Assembly (NCBI RefSeq): GCF_000317515.1
Contig: NC_019738.1
Location: 3,374,001 to 3,438,000 of the forward strand
DNA from: Allocoleopsis franciscana PCC 7113
Lineage (GTDB): Bacteria; Cyanobacteriota; Cyanobacteriia; Cyanobacteriales; Coleofasciculaceae
Reading direction: 5' to 3'
Length of the DNA: 64,000 bases
Position numbers and translations under genes: made by a program. Shown here piece after piece: positions 27,390 to 35,727 of this stretch. The notes below the pieces were generated by a model that saw nothing but the letters and a program-made list of their open reading frames with translations, searched no databases and had not been told where the DNA came from. The first letter of the stretch is position 1. The number at the start of each line of letters is the position of its first letter.

Positions 27390-28592
27390 TTACACAGTTA
27401 ACTGTATCTGCGTTACCCCTTGGCGTAACTGGCGCTGCCTAGAGAGCCAAGAATGCCTCACGCCCTTGCCCAGTAGGGGCGCTAGCTGACTCGCCCCCCA
27501 TCGCAATAGTGCGTTTTTACGCAATAGCTCAGCCTGAGCCGCTTCCTGACTTTGAAGCTGCTGCGCTCGAATAATTTCCGGCTCCCGCTCAACTTGAATC
27601 TGTGGCAAGACGGCATCAATTGCCGCATCTGTTGCTCCCTCACGCAACAGGGGAACTAGATGATTGGCTGCAACAATCACATCCCGCAAAGCCATATTGA
27701 TACCTTGGGCGCGAATCGGTGACATCGGGTGAACCGCATCGCCCAGTAACAGTAATCCTGGTGCATACCAACGCGGACAACGCCCAACGACAACGGATAA
27801 TAGAACAGGTCGCTCCATCATTTCTGCATGAGTCCGGATATGTTGGGCTAACCAGGGGGGCGATGCAGAAGCCAAAATATCAGGCCAATCGGCTTGTTTC
27901 CAGTCTATTCGGTCATCCTCATGGAGTGCCCAGCCTATCTGAAGATTCCCCTCGGAAGAGCAAAACAGCCCAAATGCATCGCGATCGCGCACAATCGAAT
28001 AAAATACATTTTCGGATTCAAAGCGTGGACTATCCGCCAATTTAAACCAAAGAATATCAAAGCTTCCAGACTGTTGCTCTAAAGGTATGTTGACTCGCTG
28101 CCGAACAAGGGAATTACGACCATCTGCGCCAATGACTAGATTGGCAGAAATAGAGCGATCGTCACCCAGCTTCACGCCCGAAACCCGGCGATCGCTCCAC
28201 AGCAAATCTTGCACAGGACTGCCGGGGATAAACTCAAAATTGGGATAAGTGGTTGCCTGGTCGATCACGGCTTCCAGGAAAGCTGGCTGTGAGACAAGGG
28301 TGCAGGGCTTACCACCCGGTTCGATCGGCTCATCAACTCGAAACAGAAATCGGTTCTCGATCAGGACTTCCCAGGCATCTAAAGGTCGATGAGGGATGTG
28401 TTCTAGCACAGACGATAATCCCATCTGTTCTAGAGCATCTAGCCCACTAGGCATCAGTCCCTCACCGCGAAACACTCTGCGGAAGTTACGGGAGGATTCA
28501 ATCAGTTTGACGGCGATGCCTCGTTTGACGAGAAGCAGTGCAAGCGTTGCACCAGCAGGCCCAGCCCCGACAATTACAACCTGAGTCATCAC
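27390..28592 (-). CDS. FAD-dependent monooxygenase (UbiH/PHBH-like)
   Basis: A 400-residue flavoprotein of the group A aromatic hydroxylase fold. The N-terminal Rossmann motif VGAGPAGATLALLL binds FAD. The DG motif appears as VIGADGRNSLVRQ near residue 155. The second FAD motif is LLGDAVHPMSPIRAQGINMALRD near residue 285. Relatives hydroxylate quinones, tetracyclines or simple aromatics. No biosynthetic partner adjoins, so the substrate is open. There is no signal peptide or membrane helix. A 108-bp gap separates its stop from the start of mutS, which lies downstream on the same strand, so cotranscription is possible. Confidence 0.88.
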   Translation of the reverse strand: MMTQVVIVGAGPAGATLALLLVKRGIAVKLIESSRNFRRVFRGEGLMPSGLDALEQMGLSSVLEHIPHRPLDAWEVLIENRFLFRVDEPIEPGGKPCTLVSQPAFLEAVIDQATTYPNFEFIPGSPVQDLLWSDRRVSGVKLGDDRSISANLVIGADGRNSLVRQRVNIPLEQQSGSFDILWFKLADSPRFESENVFYSIVRDRDAFGLFCSSEGNLQIGWALHEDDRIDWKQADWPDILASASPPWLAQHIRTHAEMMERPVLLSVVVGRCPRWYAPGLLLLGDAVHPMSPIRAQGINMALRDVIVAANHLVPLLREGATDAAIDAVLPQIQVEREPEIIRAQQLQSQEAAQAELLRKNALLRWGASQLAPLLGKGVRHSWLSRQRQLRQGVTQIQLTV

Positions 28593-28769
28593 GTTAAAAC
28601 TGCATTGAATGACTTCAGAATACCAAACTTCTCTGTATAACCGTGCTTTACAACTTGCTGGTGAGTAGCCTACGGTTTAACGGTTTACTTTTTCGGCGAT
28701 CACACTAATCAAAGAAGCTATAATACCTACAGAAGTGCATTTAAGGGCTTCAGCTAATTTTAGCTACTT

Positions 28770-29375
28770 ATGTTTTTGGTAAACCAATTTGATAATTTTC
28801 TAACACTAGAGAACTTCCATCTAGCTTTTAGCCGTTTACAGACAGCAACTAGAGATTTATATAAAGAACTCTATTATGAAGACCTGAAAATATTTGGATT
28901 GTTTTTAGATGAAAATATAAAGTTTGTATTAAATGAGATAGAACAAGGAATATTTAAGCCAGAAAGCTCCTATAAAATATTTATACCTAAAAAAAATAAT
29001 CTTGTAAGGCCATTATCTTTATTGAAATTTAAGGATTTGCTAGTTTATCAAGCAATTATCAACGTAATTGCTGATGCTGTCTATGATGATATAGCTCCGT
29101 ATTACAATAATATTATATTTGGGAATGTTTATCATACCTCAACAGATAGCGAAAAGGACAGAATTTTTTTCTTCAAGCCTTGGAAGCAGCAATGGAAAAA
29201 GTTTGAGCAGAAAACCAGAAATTATTATGAAGCTGGTTACAAGTTTCTATCTGAGTTCGATATGGCGTCATTTTTTGACACTATAGATCATTATATTCTT
29301 AAACAGATCTTATATAAAAATTACAAAATTAATGAACAACTTTTAGATTTGCTACTAGAGTTGTTGGAAGCATGA
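28770..29375 (+). pseudogene. truncated reverse transcriptase (defence-type RT)
   Basis: The 201-residue product matches the N-terminal fingers and the start of the palm of a bacterial reverse transcriptase. It has FIPKKNNLVRPLSLLKFKDLL near residue 70, then VYQAIINVIAD, then motif A SEFDMASFFDTIDHYIL near residue 165 with the first catalytic Asp. It stops after LLELLEA, before the PQG segment, the YxDD catalytic motif and the thumb, so as written it cannot polymerise DNA. The style (no maturase domain, no group II intron around it) is closer to Abi/DRT defence RTs than to intron RTs. The gene is strongly AT-rich. It overlaps the next ORF by ATGA. A deletion of the middle of a larger RT gene is the likeliest history. 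Confidence 0.7.
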
Positions 29376-29815
29376 GCGAATTTTCAATTTCAGCTCCGGA
29401 TTGTTTTTTTAATGAGAAAATATGGACTGATAGAGAAATATATACAGAATTGAATTTCTCTTTTCGTTCCTTTTTTAAATATAGAATTATAGACCCTTCA
29501 AAATCATTACTAAATCTTAACTTATTCAACAATTTGATTTATGATAGAATATGCGAAATTTTAAATGTTTCCAAGCCAAACAAGGAATATGGTGTAAATT
29601 TAGATTCTAAGTGTATCGAAGATCATTTCCCAATTGCCAATAGGTATTTCACTGAAATTAATGCACAGAGAAATCAGAGGACGGACGCTCATCCTTATGA
29701 CAAACATGGAAACCTGAGAATTAGGATTAACGACAAGGAATTAGAAAAACTTATACATAAACAAAATAAAGCTTTGGAAGAAATTTGTAGCTTCGACTTT
29801 TTAAAATATCTCTAA
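29372..29815 (+). CDS. HEPN-like protein or C-terminal part of the RT gene
   Basis: A 147-residue, strongly AT-rich ORF whose ATG overlaps the stop of the truncated RT (ATGA), which implies translational coupling or a broken fusion. The C-terminal half carries EINAQRNQRTDAHPYDKHGN, an R-x6-H pattern like the active site of HEPN RNases, followed by a helical tail (KELEKLIHKQNKALEEI). AbiA-type RTs carry a HEPN domain at their C-terminus, so this could be the surviving end of such a protein or a separate toxin. The HEPN call rests on this motif and on context only. Confidence 0.45.
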   Translation: MSEFSISAPDCFFNEKIWTDREIYTELNFSFRSFFKYRIIDPSKSLLNLNLFNNLIYDRICEILNVSKPNKEYGVNLDSKCIEDHFPIANRYFTEINAQRNQRTDAHPYDKHGNLRIRINDKELEKLIHKQNKALEEICSFDFLKYL

Positions 29816-29928
29816 GGAGGCGAGAAAATCCTAATACCAACTCACAGCGTATGGAATCAACCTGTGTTAGTTAGTTAGAATCCGAATTGATAAAGGTCAA
29901 CAAAGCACTAGAATCGGCGGTATATCTC

Positions 29929-30276
29929 TCAATCATCTTGGACAGGCAATAGAGGCACAATCATAATAAGTAAATCTGGGATATTTCGCTGAATCACTTG
30001 CCAGACAATATTCATATCAAGCCGATCATATTGGTGAGCAATCATGTCTCGCATTCCAGCGATATCATCCCAAGGTACTTCTGTATGCTGCGATCGAAAC
30101 TCACGGGACAATCGTTTTGTCGCCTCTCCCATAATTGTAATTTGATACAGAATTGCGGATTGCCTCATCACATCTGATTCCAACTGCTCACGACTTACCC
30201 CTTGAGCAAACTGTAAAATCAATTCCCCATCTCTGACAATATCAATTAGCGATGCACTATCCCGCGACATAAGCAA
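29929..30276 (-). CDS. hepT: HepT-like HEPN toxin (DUF86)
   Basis: A 115-residue, all-helical protein of the HepT family, the RNase-type toxin of the HEPN-MNT toxin-antitoxin modules. The catalytic motif R-x4-H-x-Y is intact in GMRDMIAHQYDRLD near residue 75. The start overlaps the 3' end of the upstream mntA gene by 20 bp, typical of a coupled pair. In studied systems MntA AMPylates the Tyr of this motif to silence HepT. Confidence 0.88.
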   Translation of the reverse strand: MLMSRDSASLIDIVRDGELILQFAQGVSREQLESDVMRQSAILYQITIMGEATKRLSREFRSQHTEVPWDDIAGMRDMIAHQYDRLDMNIVWQVIQRNIPDLLIMIVPLLPVQDD

Positions 30277-30598
30277 CTTGAGCAGTATCTAAAATTTCTT
30301 GCCGTCGAATCCAATTGTGACTTTGCTCAATTGACGTTTTTGTCACTAAATCAATCTCACGTTTTAGAAGAATTTCTAACTCGTCTTTCATCCGCACAAA
30401 CTCCAACAATCCCCAAGTAGCTTCCGCATCAAATCGCACCATAACATCAATATCACTATCGGGTCGAAAATCGTCTCGCAACACAGAACCGAAGAAGTAA
30501 AATTCTGCAATCTTCCATCGCTGGCAAAACTCTGGTATGTGGGACGCGATCGCATCCATCATTGCTGGAGGTAGTTGGATTGGTAACTTTTGTTTCAT
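30257..30598 (-). CDS. mntA: MntA-like nucleotidyltransferase antitoxin
   Basis: A 113-residue minimal nucleotidyltransferase. The signature GSVLRDDFRPDSDIDVMVRF near residue 36 supplies GS-x10-D-x-D, the metal-binding pair; a third carboxylate is likely in LLKREIDLVT. It is upstream of and overlapping hepT, as antitoxins of this type are. It probably neutralises HepT by AMPylation. The pair lies beside the truncated RT, which supports a small defence or stability islet. Confidence 0.88.
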   Translation of the reverse strand: MKQKLPIQLPPAMMDAIASHIPEFCQRWKIAEFYFFGSVLRDDFRPDSDIDVMVRFDAEATWGLLEFVRMKDELEILLKREIDLVTKTSIEQSHNWIRRQEILDTAQVAYVAG

Positions 30599-30764
30599 AC
30601 TTGACTCACCTTTCCCTTATAGGGTGTAGCTTTACTTCGCGCAAAGAAATCAGCAATCGAATGCGCTTATTCGTCATGTTATCCCCCGATAGACGGTCTA
30701 GCGTTACGAGGAATGTTAGCGACAATAACGGTATAAGCAGTCTAATCGAGGCAGGTATAGGGCA

Positions 30765-32690
30765 ATGGTGCGATTAAAACCTTGGCAGTGGGTGGTATTA
30801 GCAACCCCGATCGCAATTATCATCGTCTTCCTACTAATCTCCGCAGGAAGGCAGATTCACGAATGGGGCATTAATTGGATTTGGGCTGTATTCACCCTTC
30901 TATTAGTCGGTTGGCGTTGGTTGCTGGTGAAATGGACTCGATCTGAGGTAAACCAGCTAGAAGCTGTATTAGCAGAAGTCAATCAAGAACTGGAATCTAC
31001 CGCCGACGACACAACCGTACAGCCAACGGGAACAGACGCCACCAGTAAAGCCGAAATTGCAATCCAAGACATCTTAAAAGACGCACAAAACGATCCACCG
31101 ATTTGGGAAGACTGGTCAATTTTTTGGAAGCGATGCCAGGAAGTTGTGGTGGCGATCGCACACATCTACCATCCTGAAGTCAAGTATCCCCTGCTTTCCA
31201 TCTACGTTCCCCAGGCTTACGGGCTAATTCGGGGAACAATGGATGATATGGATCGGTGGATGCAAAAGTTATCCCCTGCCCTCAATCAGGTTACAGTTGG
31301 GCAAGCCTACCAAGCCTACGAAGTCTACCGCAAACTAGAGCCAACCGCCCGTAAACTCTGGCAAGTCTGGAACTGGGCGCAGTGGGTATTAAATCCGGCG
31401 GCAGCCGCCGCAAGAGTCGCGAGTCAAGGTTCTAGTAATCAAGCTACTCAGCAATTGTTGGTCAATTTAGGTCAGTCGTTACGGGCAGCGGCGCTGCGAA
31501 ACTTATGTCGGCAAGCGATCGCACTTTACGGAGGTACTACCCAATTACCCTCAGAATTTGCCACTACTACACCGACGTTACCCAAGGCAAAAACCCAAAC
31601 CCTCCGAGAAATCCTGACTCAAGCCGAACCCACAGAAGCGGTTGAGCAAAAACCTGTCAATATTTTACTGGTAGGGCGAACGGGTTCAGGAAAAAGTAGC
31701 TTAATTAATACGCTATTTCAGGCAGATTTAGCTGAAGTTGATGTTTTACCCAGTACTGATCGGATTCAAAATTACCACTGGCAGTCCCAATCTGGAGAAA
31801 CCTTGACGCTTTGGGATACTCCCGGTTACGAACAAGTCAACCGTGGTGATTTGCGGGAACTTGTACTTGATTATGCCACCAATGCCGATTTGCTGCTACT
31901 CATCACCCCTGCCCTCGATCCAGCGTTGCAAATGGATGTGGACTTTCTTAAGGATATGAAGGCGGATATTGCAGACTTACCTGCGATCGCTATTGTCACT
32001 CAAGTGGATCGTTTGCGTCCCATCCGCGAGTGGGAACCGCCTTATGATTGGGAATGGGGCGATCGTCCCAAGGAAAAAGCGATTCGAGAAGCGACTGAGT
32101 ATCGTGCTCAGTTACTGGATAATTTCTGTGATTTTGTTCTACCTGTCGTAACCAGTGACAGCAAAACAGGACGAACGGCTTGGGGAGTGGACGCGCTATC
32201 GTTAGCATTAGTGGATGCGATCGACCCTGTTAAACAACTGCGTCTTGCCCGCTTTTTACGTAACTTAGAAGCCCGCACCGTTGCCGCCGCTAAAATTATC
32301 GAGCGCTACACCTTCCAGATGGCAACCACTCAGGGACTCACAACACTGCTCAAAAGTCCCGTCCTCCAGTTTATTTCCACGCTGACTACTGGACAGCCAA
32401 CTTTAGCTTATTTGCTTGCCGAGCAAATTCCGGTCGAACAATTGCCGGTGGTTATTGGTAAACTCCAGATGGCCTATGACTTATTTTCGCTCTTGAGTTC
32501 AGGTGAAACTAACATTCGTAATTTTGATTTGCTATCGCTTTGGCCTTTATTGTTGGAAAATCCGGCTTCACCTGAGCGCAATGCTTGGGCATTTGGTCAC
32601 GCCTTGGTTGAATATTGGACTCAAAATCTGACGGATAAACAACTGCGGGAACGGATTGAATATTACCTCAACACAACAGTCAATAATTAA
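30765..32690 (+). CDS. membrane-anchored GTPase
   Basis: A 641-residue protein with two N-terminal membrane helices (about residues 8-28 and 38-55), a helical linker and a central G domain. G1 is GRTGSGKSSLINTLF near residue 305, G3 is WDTPGYE near residue 352, and G4 is TQVDRLRP near residue 412. The C-terminal 170 residues are helical with no known domain. It belongs to the broad Era/Dynamin-like P-loop GTPases; I recognise no narrower family. It is followed 26 bp later by the TrkA-type gene, so the two may be cotranscribed, hinting at a link with ion transport. That link is inference. Confidence 0.75.
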   Translation: MVRLKPWQWVVLATPIAIIIVFLLISAGRQIHEWGINWIWAVFTLLLVGWRWLLVKWTRSEVNQLEAVLAEVNQELESTADDTTVQPTGTDATSKAEIAIQDILKDAQNDPPIWEDWSIFWKRCQEVVVAIAHIYHPEVKYPLLSIYVPQAYGLIRGTMDDMDRWMQKLSPALNQVTVGQAYQAYEVYRKLEPTARKLWQVWNWAQWVLNPAAAAARVASQGSSNQATQQLLVNLGQSLRAAALRNLCRQAIALYGGTTQLPSEFATTTPTLPKAKTQTLREILTQAEPTEAVEQKPVNILLVGRTGSGKSSLINTLFQADLAEVDVLPSTDRIQNYHWQSQSGETLTLWDTPGYEQVNRGDLRELVLDYATNADLLLLITPALDPALQMDVDFLKDMKADIADLPAIAIVTQVDRLRPIREWEPPYDWEWGDRPKEKAIREATEYRAQLLDNFCDFVLPVVTSDSKTGRTAWGVDALSLALVDAIDPVKQLRLARFLRNLEARTVAAAKIIERYTFQMATTQGLTTLLKSPVLQFISTLTTGQPTLAYLLAEQIPVEQLPVVIGKLQMAYDLFSLLSSGETNIRNFDLLSLWPLLLENPASPERNAWAFGHALVEYWTQNLTDKQLRERIEYYLNTTVNN

Positions 32691-32716
32691 GTAATTAAGT
32701 AATTAAAAGATTAGCG

Positions 32717-33424
32717 ATGTACGTATTAATTGGTGGAGCAGGTTTAGTGGGGCTGAACTTAGCCCAAGAGTTAGTGTCATTGGGGCATACAATAGCCGTG
32801 ATTGATATTGACCCGGCTGCCTGCCGATATGCACGGGAGCAGGTGGGGGTGATGGCGTTTGACGGTAGCGCCGTCAATACGCAATTGCTGCTAGAAGCAG
32901 GAATTCGCAAAGCTGATGCCGTCGTTGCTGCCCTCCGAGATGATCCGCTCAATCTGGCAATGATTACCCTTGCCAAGCACTATGGCGCTCCCCATATTGT
33001 GACTCGGATGCGTAACCGAGATTTTGCCGAACCCTATCGTCTTGCCGGAGCACATCATGTTATCAGCACTGTTGACTTGGCAGTGAATACAATGGTGACG
33101 GTGCTGGAATATCCCCAAGTAGAATCGATGATGCACTACGAGCAGGGGCAAGTAGAAATTTTCAAACTATCACTTCCACCGGATTCCCATGTGGCTGGTC
33201 GTAGCGTTGCTCTAATCGCTAAGGATTCCCGTTTCCCAGAGGGTTCTTTGATCATTGGCTATCAACCCCATCCTCATGCTGATCTTGTCATTCCCAATGG
33301 CAATACTACGCTAGAAGCAGGGTCAACGATTCTAGTAGTGACTAAATCTGAACAGTTGCATCAGGTGGTTGATTATTTGGCTCTTCGCTCTAGTCATCCT
33401 CCAGCTTCAGGAGTTGCTCATTGA
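32717..33424 (+). CDS. TrkA-type K+ channel/transport regulator (RCK)
   Basis: A 235-residue cytoplasmic RCK protein. The N-terminal Rossmann domain has GGAGLVGLNLAQEL (GxGxxG) and an acidic end to strand two in AVIDIDPAAC, so it should bind NAD(H). DAVVAALRDDPLN and HHVISTVDLAVN follow the TrkA_N pattern. Residues about 150-230 form a TrkA_C ligand domain (ILVVTKSEQLHQVVDY). It lacks a membrane channel of its own and presumably gates a Trk/Ktr transporter elsewhere. Its 3' end overlaps the convergent antiporter gene by 35 bp. Confidence 0.9.
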   Translation: MYVLIGGAGLVGLNLAQELVSLGHTIAVIDIDPAACRYAREQVGVMAFDGSAVNTQLLLEAGIRKADAVVAALRDDPLNLAMITLAKHYGAPHIVTRMRNRDFAEPYRLAGAHHVISTVDLAVNTMVTVLEYPQVESMMHYEQGQVEIFKLSLPPDSHVAGRSVALIAKDSRFPEGSLIIGYQPHPHADLVIPNGNTTLEAGSTILVVTKSEQLHQVVDYLALRSSHPPASGVAH

Positions 33425-35048
33425 GGGTTTTGATGCGCTCTTCAACGACTTCTTCTGAGAGAATCCGTCGGCGGAGAGCATCAGTGAGTGCCCCTTTTTC
33501 GGCGAGGAGCAATTGCCGACGAATCGCGTCTAGTTTGGTGCGACCTGCGCTTCGCAGCAGCGCTTCGCTATCGCCAAGTGCATCCGAAAGACTTTCACCA
33601 TTACTTTCAGACGCTCGCCCCGGACGCTGATTGTAGATATCCCGCAATGTTCTCTCAGACGCAGCCACCCGCACCTGATAAGCCGCTCGCATCTCTTCGT
33701 AGACGGCTTTGGGCAAAACTCCCGATTTGAATAGATCATCTAATTCATCCTGAGCTGCCTTAGCTGTCATGAGTTGGGCTTGCAATTCCTCAATCTGATG
33801 GTACGATTCCGAGCGGTGAGCGACCTTTAAGCGTCGCACAACCCAAGGCAGACTCAGCCCCTGTCCCACCAGAGACACCAAAACAATGCCCAAGACGATC
33901 GCAATTAGTTTCTCTCGTCCTGGCAATCCAAGCGGTAAGCTCAAAGCCAAGGCGGTTGAGAGCGATCCTTTAATATTGCCGACAAACAGAACGTGCCGCC
34001 AGCGCATCGGAATGGGTCGGTCAAAAAACCGAACCGTCGCTAACAGTGGATAAACGGTAATTGCCCTCCCGACTTGATAGGCAATAAAGGCTAAGAAAAC
34101 GGCTGGCAATGTCTCCCAGAGAGTGTTGATATTAATCTCTAAACCAATGAGTAAAAAAATAAAGGTATTGACCCCAAAGCCAGCGTATTCCCAGAAGCTA
34201 AACAACGTTACTTGAGTCGAGGCTGAGGTTACTTGAGAATGCTCGAAGTTGCCAACAATCAATCCCGCTACAACAACAGCCACTACACCCGATACGTGGA
34301 GAAACTGACCCGCTTGGAAAGCTCCCAAGGCAATGGCAACGGTGAGGAGAATGCTACTCAATGGGTCATCGGATTGGCTTAATAAACCAATACTGAGGTA
34401 GCCCAATGCGGCACCCACTAAGGCACCGCCGATGATGACGAACAAAAATTCCTGGACTACGTATAAAGGCGATAATGTACCCGTCTTGTAAACGGTCAAA
34501 ATCAGACTAAATAAAACGAGAGCCACATCATCGTTAACCAGACTTTCACCCTCAACGAGGGTGACTAAGCGGTGAGGCGCAGACACCTCCTTAAACACCG
34601 CAATCACTAGGGCTGTATCTGTAATGGACAAAATCACGCCGACCAATGAGGCGGGTATCCAATCTAAACCGAGCTCTAGTCTCAGTAAAACTGAAGTAAT
34701 GCCAGCACACAGCAGAATTCCCGGCCCCGCCAGCAGGGCAATGGGTTTAATCGTACTTCGCAAACGACTGATATCTGTATTCAGTGCAGCTTCAAAGAGC
34801 AGAATCGGCAAGAATAAATTGAAAATTAGGGAAGAGTCTAGGCGGATGCGATTGGTCTCAGGCAAAAGCTCAGTAATGGCTAGCCCTGCCAACACCAAAC
34901 CTGCAATATAAGGAATACGAAGTCGGCGTGAGATGAGGGCAACCCCTGTGGCGACCAGCAACAGGACGATCAGAACGGTTAATACTTCCGCCAGGTTGCT
35001 ATCGCCGCCTGAGACGGGGACTGCCAGGAGGATGCGATCGCGCAGCAT
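33390..35048 (-). CDS. NhaP-type Na+(K+)/H+ antiporter
   Basis: A CPA1 family antiporter with about twelve membrane helices, followed by a cytoplasmic helical tail of about 140 residues. The active-site helix contains EGESLVNDDVALVLF, with the ND pair that binds the cation. LPILLFEAALNTDI is typical for NhaP/NhaS proteins. I chose the ATG at 35048 (MLRDRILLA), because the further 28 residues back to 35132 are encoded by a duplicated repeat. It sits tail to tail with the TrkA gene; both concern K+/Na+ balance, which suits a marine or brackish life style. Confidence 0.88.
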   Translation of the reverse strand: MLRDRILLAVPVSGGDSNLAEVLTVLIVLLLVATGVALISRRLRIPYIAGLVLAGLAITELLPETNRIRLDSSLIFNLFLPILLFEAALNTDISRLRSTIKPIALLAGPGILLCAGITSVLLRLELGLDWIPASLVGVILSITDTALVIAVFKEVSAPHRLVTLVEGESLVNDDVALVLFSLILTVYKTGTLSPLYVVQEFLFVIIGGALVGAALGYLSIGLLSQSDDPLSSILLTVAIALGAFQAGQFLHVSGVVAVVVAGLIVGNFEHSQVTSASTQVTLFSFWEYAGFGVNTFIFLLIGLEININTLWETLPAVFLAFIAYQVGRAITVYPLLATVRFFDRPIPMRWRHVLFVGNIKGSLSTALALSLPLGLPGREKLIAIVLGIVLVSLVGQGLSLPWVVRRLKVAHRSESYHQIEELQAQLMTAKAAQDELDDLFKSGVLPKAVYEEMRAAYQVRVAASERTLRDIYNQRPGRASESNGESLSDALGDSEALLRSAGRTKLDAIRRQLLLAEKGALTDALRRRILSEEVVEERIKTLNEQLLKLEDD

Positions 35049-35118
35049 CCCGATCGGGTTATCGCAATAGCGAAGCGGTAGTGAGTTTACGAGCGTCAGC
35101 ATCCCGATAGGGCTATCG
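35043..35118. repeat. 22-bp direct repeat upstream of the antiporter
   Basis: CAGCATCCCGATCGGGTTATCG at 35043-35064 recurs with three changes at 35097-35118, 54 bp apart. Each unit contains a small palindrome around CCCGATCGGG or CCCGATAGGG. Confidence 0.6.
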
Positions 35119-35299
35119 TCTAGCCATTGCATAGCATCTACTTACTCAGATAAAGGACAAATCTAGGGTCAGGTTCCACAGAACAACTCTTCGTATCTTA
35201 AGGGATGAACTGAAACTCAACCTAGAGGGTTTTCTGATTCCAACCCTCAGCTTTGTACCGTTGCATCCTGAGTCAAATTTTGCTATTGCGATCAACTTG

Positions 35300-35674
35300 C
35301 TATTGTGTTAAACCTGTATCTTTCATATAACTCAACAGCCAATTAGCTGCCGTAGCTCGGCGAGTCTGCCGGGGACCAAATTCACCGATTTTATAACCTT
35401 TAAAACCCAATTGCTCTTTTAACAGTTGTTTATTGGCTGGTGGAATCGAGCGAGTCAATTTTACTGTTGCAGGACGGCTTTCAATAAAGTTCGGTGGTTC
35501 TGGATATTCCTCTTGCCATTCAGGAGCAACCTGGGTAATATCCCATTGATTTGCGGTTGAATCATAGCGATATCCTAGATAGTTCCAAACCAGTTTATTG
35601 ACGGTATCATCGGCAATTTCTTCATTCAATATTGCCCAGATAGTATCGGGAGTGAGTGAGGGGAGTTCATGCAT
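35300..35674 (-). CDS. DUF1823 family protein
   Basis: A 124-residue protein that matches DUF1823, a family found in cyanobacteria and plastid-bearing eukaryotes. Recognisable stretches are LVWNYLGYRYD near residue 28, WDITQVAPEWQ, PPNFIESRPATVKLTRSIP and LGFKGYKIGEFGPRQTRRATAANWLL. The biochemical function is unknown. It is soluble with no signal peptide. It lies 53 bp beyond the 3' end of the hybrid kinase cluster on the same strand, so it could be the last gene of that transcript. Confidence 0.85.
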   Translation of the reverse strand: MHELPSLTPDTIWAILNEEIADDTVNKLVWNYLGYRYDSTANQWDITQVAPEWQEEYPEPPNFIESRPATVKLTRSIPPANKQLLKEQLGFKGYKIGEFGPRQTRRATAANWLLSYMKDTGLTQ

Positions 35675-35727
35675 GAGTAGGTATTCTTTGTCAATACGGA
35701 TTTGTTATCAGTTGTATTCTCAGGCTA

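Noticed and set aside
28593-28769. Search for a retron-type or DRT non-coding RNA upstream of the RT
   Set aside because: Only a short AGCTAATTTTAGCT palindrome at 28752-28765 is visible, too little for a structured RNA call.
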